Shown here in pieces: positions 60,001 through 64,000 of a DNA stretch of 64,000 nt (position 1 is its first letter; each line of letters opens with the position of its first letter). The translations under genes and the position numbers were made by a program. Location of the stretch: positions 35,116-99,115 of the forward strand of contig AP017993.1 in assembly GCA_003609755.1 (NCBI GenBank). The letters are read 5' to 3'. Below the pieces are notes generated by a model. It made no database searches and was not told the DNA's origin. It was given only the letters and a program-made list of their open reading frames with translations. The stretch comes from Planktothrix agardhii NIES-204 (lineage in GTDB: Bacteria > Cyanobacteriota > Cyanobacteriia > Cyanobacteriales > Microcoleaceae).

Positions 60001-63000
60001 ATACGAATTTAAAATTTATAGTTTTATCGCAGAAGAAAATATCCCCTTAACAGAAACCCTTCACGCTAGGGGAAGCTTAACCCAAACTAACTTAGAAAAT
60101 AGGCAACTCAGGAATAATTCCCTTCAACGAGAAGGGGGAGAACTTGTCTCGATTTCCCACTATTATGAACAAGTCAAGAAACAGGGGTTTAATTATGGGA
60201 AATCCTTTCAAGCGATCGCCAAACTTTGGCAAAAAGAAGACCAAGCATTGGGCTTAATTCAATTACCCGAAGGGTTAAGAACTGAAACCGACTCTTACAC
60301 CTTGCATCCGGTTTTATTAGATGCTTGTTTTCAAGTTTTAGGGGCAATTTTACTTAAAAAAAGTGATCGCACAACCTATCTACCCGTCAGTATCGAAAAT
60401 CTGTATATTTATCAACAACCAAGCGATAAAGTTTGGAGTTCTGTTAAAATTAAAACGATTCATTCTCAACAAATCACTGCCCAACTTCAACTATTTGATG
60501 ATAACAAAACTCTATTAGCAGAAATTGAAACGTTAACGCTACGGGCAATTAACCGAAAATCCTTACAAGAACTCATTCAGATTTCTGATAGTTCCTCCCC
60601 AGAACTGCCAGATTTATATCGGTTAACTTGGAAATCTAAACCCCGTTTATCTGCTAGCCAAACTCGTAAAACCGCCAATTGGTTGATTGTTTCAGACTGT
60701 CCAGAATTCGGCGTGAAATTAGCTAAAAGTTTAGAGGAAAAAGGCGATCGCTGTTCTATTATTCACCCTGAAAATGTCTCAGGAAAACTACAACCTTGTG
60801 ACCAGATTATTTACCTCTGGAGTTCTAATCAAACCTTTGACGAAACAGGCGCGAGTTTACTTAATCTGGTTCAACGTATTACTCAGCGATCTGGGATAAC
60901 ACCCCCTCCACTTTGGATCGTGACTTATTCCTCTCCTTTATCCAAACAAACAAAAAATTATGCGTTTGGGTTAGCAAAAGTCATCCGTTTAGAACATCCA
61001 AATTTAGCCTGTATTTGTATTGATTTTGAGTCATTGAACTTAATTTTACCCGCCAAACAAAAGACGTTAAAACCAAACGATAGTTTAAACCAAAATTTCC
61101 AAACTTTATTAGAAGAATTAGAAAATCCCGACGAAGAAAACCAAATTGTCTACCGTGAGGGAGTCCGTTATGTCCCTCGCTTAAATGCTTATCAACCCGA
61201 TAGTAAAACCCAACAATCTTATCAACTCAAAATTGCTAATCTTGGAACCCTAGATCACTTTGATTTTATTCCTTTAACCCGAAAAAAACCTGGTTTTGGA
61301 GAAGTAGAAATCCAAGTTCGGGCGGTAGGATTGAATTTTCGAGATGTTCTCAACGGGTTGGGAATGTTGAATCAATATTTAGAACAAATGGGAATTTCTA
61401 ACGCTTCAAAAATTCCGTTAGGAGGGGAATGTTCAGGAATTATTGTCGCCGTTGGGGCTGGCGTTAAAGACTTAAACATTGGAGATGAAGTGATCGCCGC
61501 CCCTGCGTTGGGATGTTTAGGCAGTTATATTACCGTTAATCATCAATTTGTTATTCCTAAACCGACTCATATTAATTTTGCTGAAGCTGCTACCCTTTCC
61601 ACCGCATTTTTAACCGCTTATTATGCCTTAATTGTCCAAGCTCAATTAAAACCTGGCGATCGCATTTTAATTCATGCCGCTTCTGGAGGAGTCGGTCAAG
61701 CCGCCATTCAAATTGCCCAACAAATGGGGGCAGAAATTTACGCCACCGCATCCCCAGGAAAGCAAGAGTTTCTCAAGTCGATGGGGATTAAATTTGTGAT
61801 TAATTCCCGAACTTTAGCCTTTGCTGACGAAATTCGCGAGTTGACAAACAATCAAGGCGTTGAGGTTGTTCTCAATAGTTTAAATGGAGAATTCATTCCA
61901 AAAAGTTTAGAGATTTTATCTCCCAATGGTCGGTTTATTGAAATCGGGAAAATCGGAATTTGGACTCAACAGAAAGTTCAAGAAAAACGGGCTGATATTA
62001 CCTATAAAGCCTTTGATTTATTAGAAATTGCGGAACAAAACCCACAGTTAATCAACCAAATGTTAACGGAATTAATACCTGGGTTTGAAGAAAAACAATT
62101 ACAACCTCTTCCTTATACTGTTTTTCCCGTTGAAGAGGCTTCAAATGCTTTCCGATATATGGCGCAAGCAAAACATATCGGCAAAGTTGTGATAACGTTA
62201 CACCCACCCATTCAAGACATAACAATTCGAGAAGATAGTACCTATTTAATTACCGGAGGATTAGGGGCATTAGGCTTACAAGTTGCCCAATGGTTGGTGA
62301 CAAAACAGGCAAAAAATATATTATTAGTTGGACGCAGTGAACCTTCTCAACACGCTAAAAACGTTATTGAAAAATTAAAAAATCAAGGCGTTACTATTCA
62401 AGTCATCAAAGCAGATATTACGGATTTAGAAGCCGTTGAAAAGGTAATTAAACCCTATACCATCTCGAATCAATTGCCACCGCTACGGGGAATTATTCAC
62501 GCCGCAGGGGTTCTGAATGATGGCATCCTGGAAAAACAAACTTGGGAACGATTTAGAGAGGTTTTAGCCCCCAAAGTAACCGGAACTTGGAATTTACACA
62601 CCGCCACTTTAAATTTACCCCTCGATTTTTTTGTGTGTTTCTCTTCAATTACTGCCTTAATTGGTTCCCCAGGTCAAAGCAATTATGTTGTTGCAAATTC
62701 GATTATGGATGGGTTAATGGAATATCGCCGCCTGTTGGGTTTACCAGGGTTAAGTATTAACTGGGGTGCTTGGGATGAAGCGGGAATGGCAGCCCAATTA
62801 AGCAATCAAAATCAAGGGCGATTATTAGCGCAGGGAATGAAGGCGATCGCACCCCAACAAGGATTAAAAGTTCTTGATCAATTACTTTCTGAACCTATCC
62901 CCCAAATTGGCGTATTTTCTGTTGATTGGTCAGCTTTTATTGAACAAGTGCCGGATGGTGTTGCTTTTCCTTTCTTAGAAGATCTGATTTCCCAGGATAA

Positions 63001-64000
63001 GGCAAGGAAACCCGAAGTTAATGCTAACCAAAAATTAGACTTTTTACAACAGTTAGCAACAGCTTCAACGTCTGACCGTAAAACAATTTTATCGGAAAAA
63101 ATACGAAGCGAACTGGCAACCGTTTTAGGGTATAGTTCCCCTGAATCTATTAACTTAGAAGATAATCTCAGCGATTTAGGAATGGATTCTTTAATGGCGG
63201 TTGAATTCAAAAACCGTTTACAAAATTGTTTGGGGAGTACATTTTCTCTTAGTTCTGTCTTTGATTATCCTGATTTAGAAGCATTGGTTGATTATTTCTT
63301 AACCGATGTTCTCACCGAAGAGATTCTGAATCAATCTCTTAAAACCCGTTATATTGTTACCCCAACCCCGCCCCCCAAACCCTTAACCCCGCCACCGCCT
63401 ACCACTAAAATAATTGAAGAAGAAATTCCCGCAGAATATTATCAATTTGAACGTTCTCCTGAATATTTAACCTTAGAACGAGATGTGGAAAAAGCCGAAA
63501 AATTAGGCAATCCTTTCTTTAGGATTTATGATAGTGTTGCCCGTGAAATTATTCAAGTTGAAGGGCGAGAATTAATTAATTATGCCAGTTATAATTATTT
63601 AGGACTCTGTGGTGATCCGCAGGTTTCAGAACTGGCAAAAACAGCCATTGAAGATTATGGCACGTCCGTTTCTGCGAGTCGAATTGTTGCCGGAGAGCGA
63701 TCGCTTCATCAAGAATTAGAGCAAGAAATTGCTCAATTCTTAGGAACAGAAGACTGTATTGTTTATATTGGCGGTCATGCCACTAACGTTTCAACCATTG
63801 GGCATTTATTCGGCGAAAAAGACTTAATTCTTTATGATGCCCTTAGTCATAATAGTATTCGCCAAGGGTGTCTTTTATCGGGTTCAACTGCGATTGAATT
63901 TCCCCATAATGATTGGCAAAGTTTAGAGAAACTATTACAACAAAAACGCCGACAATTTGAAAAAGTGTTAATTGTGATTGAAGGAATTTATAGTACAGAA
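57026..64000 (+). CDS. type I polyketide synthase KS-AT-DH-ER-KR-ACP fused to an alpha-oxoamine synthase (3' end outside window)
   Basis: 2325 codons are open to the window end. KS has Cys173 in DTACSSS and histidines in EAHGTGT and NIGHSE. AT has FTGQGSQ, Ser633 in GHSVGE and SHGFHS, pointing to malonyl-CoA. DH has His933 (LQDHCLF) and Asp1099 (HPVLLDACFQ). A pseudo-KR, ER (LNFRDVLNGLGML, AASGGVGQAAIQIA) and KR (TGGLGALGLQ, Tyr in QSNYVVAN) follow. ACP has Ser2055 in GMDSLMA. After a proline-rich linker comes a PLP-dependent alpha-oxoamine synthase domain (NYASYNYLGL, GTSVSASRIVAGE). It would fully reduce one ketide and release it by decarboxylative condensation with an amino acid. Confidence 0.93.
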   Translation, partial: MEVKPIAITGIGCRFPGTNNPQAFWKLLQDGIDMITEVPKSRWNNDEFYHPDATIPNKTNSRWGGFLDRIDEFDPHFFGISPREALTLDPQHRLLMEVAWEALEDALQIPEQLAGSQTGVFVGIGTHDYSVLLWQNPVSDSHATTGTANCIAANRLSYLFDFKGPSLAVDTACSSSLVAVHLACQSLWRGESTLALAGGVNGLLMPTIMVGFSKSGLLSPDGRCKTFDASANGYVRSEGAGMVVLKPLEQALADGDPIYAVIRGSAVNQDGHSNGLSAPDVEAQKALLRQAYKVAGVSPGQVQYIEAHGTGTKVGDAVELQALGEVLAENRPVGEFCAIGSVKTNIGHSETAAGVAGLIKAALILKYRQIPPSLHFQNPNPAVNFDQLPLRVQQQLTPWPNHSDPALVGVSSFGFGGTNAHVVLQANVEMPQNVETPQNVETLHATSLQGLGTPHLLTISAKTQAALKDLAHRYEVFFRNNSDSSLKDICHCANTRRSQFSHRLTIIADSHQQFQDRLNAFVHDQETSGVRYITTTPKTSPKIAFLFTGQGSQYIRMGQKLYETNLIFRQTLDQCEQILRPYLKQSLLSVIFSETNDLHKTAYTQPALFSLEYALAQFWISLGVKPSVVLGHSVGEYVAACLAGVFSLEDGLKLIATRGKLMQVLPKNGGMVAVFADEETVRSLIKEDATIAAFNTPNTLVISGTLQNLSNIIEKCNSQGIKTTPLNVSHGFHSPLMTPMLEEFRKIAAEITYHQPQIPLISNVTGISIHQDIATPEYWCEHIIKPVRFADSISTLKQLDTKIWLEIGPQPVLLGMARSCGSDLNQSLLPSLRPEQELQQFLSSLSELYFQGISINWAKLDPDYIPNLIQLPTYPFQRQSYWWSTAKFNPQKSFPISNSSHPLLGEKLQLAGTTEIRFQSRLSSQSPHYLQDHCLFSQPVLPATAYLEIILAAIKEIRENVTLSQLTIEQPLKLSTAETTVQVILTPQSQGEYEFKIYSFIAEENIPLTETLHARGSLTQTNLENRQLRNNSLQREGGELVSISHYYEQVKKQGFNYGKSFQAIAKLWQKEDQALGLIQLPEGLRTETDSYTLHPVLLDACFQVLGAILLKKSDRTTYLPVSIENLYIYQQPSDKVWSSVKIKTIHSQQITAQLQLFDDNKTLLAEIETLTLRAINRKSLQELIQISDSSSPELPDLYRLTWKSKPRLSASQTRKTANWLIVSDCPEFGVKLAKSLEEKGDRCSIIHPENVSGKLQPCDQIIYLWSSNQTFDETGASLLNLVQRITQRSGITPPPLWIVTYSSPLSKQTKNYAFGLAKVIRLEHPNLACICIDFESLNLILPAKQKTLKPNDSLNQNFQTLLEELENPDEENQIVYREGVRYVPRLNAYQPDSKTQQSYQLKIANLGTLDHFDFIPLTRKKPGFGEVEIQVRAVGLNFRDVLNGLGMLNQYLEQMGISNASKIPLGGECSGIIVAVGAGVKDLNIGDEVIAAPALGCLGSYITVNHQFVIPKPTHINFAEAATLSTAFLTAYYALIVQAQLKPGDRILIHAASGGVGQAAIQIAQQMGAEIYATASPGKQEFLKSMGIKFVINSRTLAFADEIRELTNNQGVEVVLNSLNGEFIPKSLEILSPNGRFIEIGKIGIWTQQKVQEKRADITYKAFDLLEIAEQNPQLINQMLTELIPGFEEKQLQPLPYTVFPVEEASNAFRYMAQAKHIGKVVITLHPPIQDITIREDSTYLITGGLGALGLQVAQWLVTKQAKNILLVGRSEPSQHAKNVIEKLKNQGVTIQVIKADITDLEAVEKVIKPYTISNQLPPLRGIIHAAGVLNDGILEKQTWERFREVLAPKVTGTWNLHTATLNLPLDFFVCFSSITALIGSPGQSNYVVANSIMDGLMEYRRLLGLPGLSINWGAWDEAGMAAQLSNQNQGRLLAQGMKAIAPQQGLKVLDQLLSEPIPQIGVFSVDWSAFIEQVPDGVAFPFLEDLISQDKARKPEVNANQKLDFLQQLATASTSDRKTILSEKIRSELATVLGYSSPESINLEDNLSDLGMDSLMAVEFKNRLQNCLGSTFSLSSVFDYPDLEALVDYFLTDVLTEEILNQSLKTRYIVTPTPPPKPLTPPPPTTKIIEEEIPAEYYQFERSPEYLTLERDVEKAEKLGNPFFRIYDSVAREIIQVEGRELINYASYNYLGLCGDPQVSELAKTAIEDYGTSVSASRIVAGERSLHQELEQEIAQFLGTEDCIVYIGGHATNVSTIGHLFGEKDLILYDALSHNSIRQGCLLSGSTAIEFPHNDWQSLEKLLQQKRRQFEKVLIVIEGIYSTE
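58302..58370. repeat. palindromic repeat inserted in frame in the KS-AT linker
   Basis: Three direct AACGTAGA-A-AC-type units lead into a perfect 28-bp palindrome (58343-58370, centre GTTGCATGCAAC, arms GTAGAGAC and GTCTCTAC). It is translated as NVEMPQNVETPQNVETLHAT without breaking the frame. Confidence 0.85.

Noticed and set aside
57026..64000. PKS as part of a microcystin or anabaenopeptin cluster
   Set aside because: No NRPS module, Adda-type methyltransferase domain or peptide synthetase gene is visible, and the fused alpha-oxoamine synthase does not occur in those clusters.
1..64000. tRNA, tmRNA or rRNA genes
   Set aside because: Scanning by eye for T-loop and cloverleaf patterns gave no convincing candidate. 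This was not a computed search, so a miss is possible.

Overview
The window looks like an accessory region of a cyanobacterium, most likely a filamentous Oscillatoriales-type genome such as Planktothrix. The signs are low GC, frequent GCGATCGC (HIP1) octamers, heptamer tandem repeats in intergenic DNA, a Psb34-like photosystem assembly protein, a CyRepA1-type plasmid replication protein, and a fatty acyl-AMP ligase near a type I polyketide synthase. Plasmid-type and chromosome-type genes are mixed, so it is either a large plasmid or a chromosome carrying an integrated and partly decayed plasmid.

Layout: 1-1993 holds a type II restriction-modification locus (truncated D12 adenine methylase, putative endonuclease, XRE controller). 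2097-3402 is an intact insertion sequence. 4318-16225 is a compact minus-strand operon, called module A here: SNF2-type helicase with C-terminal DUF3883, VapB plus a broken VapC, DUF1156 DNA methylase, three PD-(D/E)XK-like proteins, and a DUF499 ATPase. 16.5-18.8 kb carries a psb34-like gene under an HLR1-type box, an HNH protein, a minimal tyrosine recombinase and three tiny ORFs. 18942-20998 is an IS1634-like element that cuts the end of hsdR. 20946-27614 is a decayed type I R-M locus (hsdM-hsdS-PIN-small ORF-Uma2-hsdR). 27.7-33.8 kb is plasmid backbone: a HTH protein under a TAGACA operator array, the CyRepA1 replication protein, an 8-bp iteron array, and a ParA gene cut by a second identical IS copy. 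35.1-38.0 kb is a graveyard of IS and gene fragments. 38.1-40.6 kb has small accessory genes and a 231-bp MITE-like element.

40568-50648 is a second, diverged copy of the same system, module B: helicase-DUF3883, HigBA, DUF1156 methylase, DUF499 ATPase. 51009-51459 is a deleted, MITE-like derivative of the IS. From 51545 to the end lies lipid and polyketide metabolism: a fatty acyl-AMP ligase, a GT39-like membrane glycosyltransferase, a DUF1400 alpha/beta hydrolase, and on the plus strand a PKS (KS-AT-DH-ER-KR-ACP) fused to an alpha-oxoamine synthase domain that runs off the window.

The main biological story is defence. Two non-identical helicase / DUF1156 methylase / DUF499 ATPase modules keep the same gene order, and each has a toxin-antitoxin pair at the same place between helicase and methylase. 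A type II and a type I R-M system lie in the same 50 kb. Module A has extra nuclease-like genes, an Ig-like domain in its ATPase and a lost zinc-ribbon in its methylase. Module B keeps the zinc-ribbon and has a ribbon-helix-helix gene at its head. No CRISPR array, tRNA or rRNA was recognised by eye.
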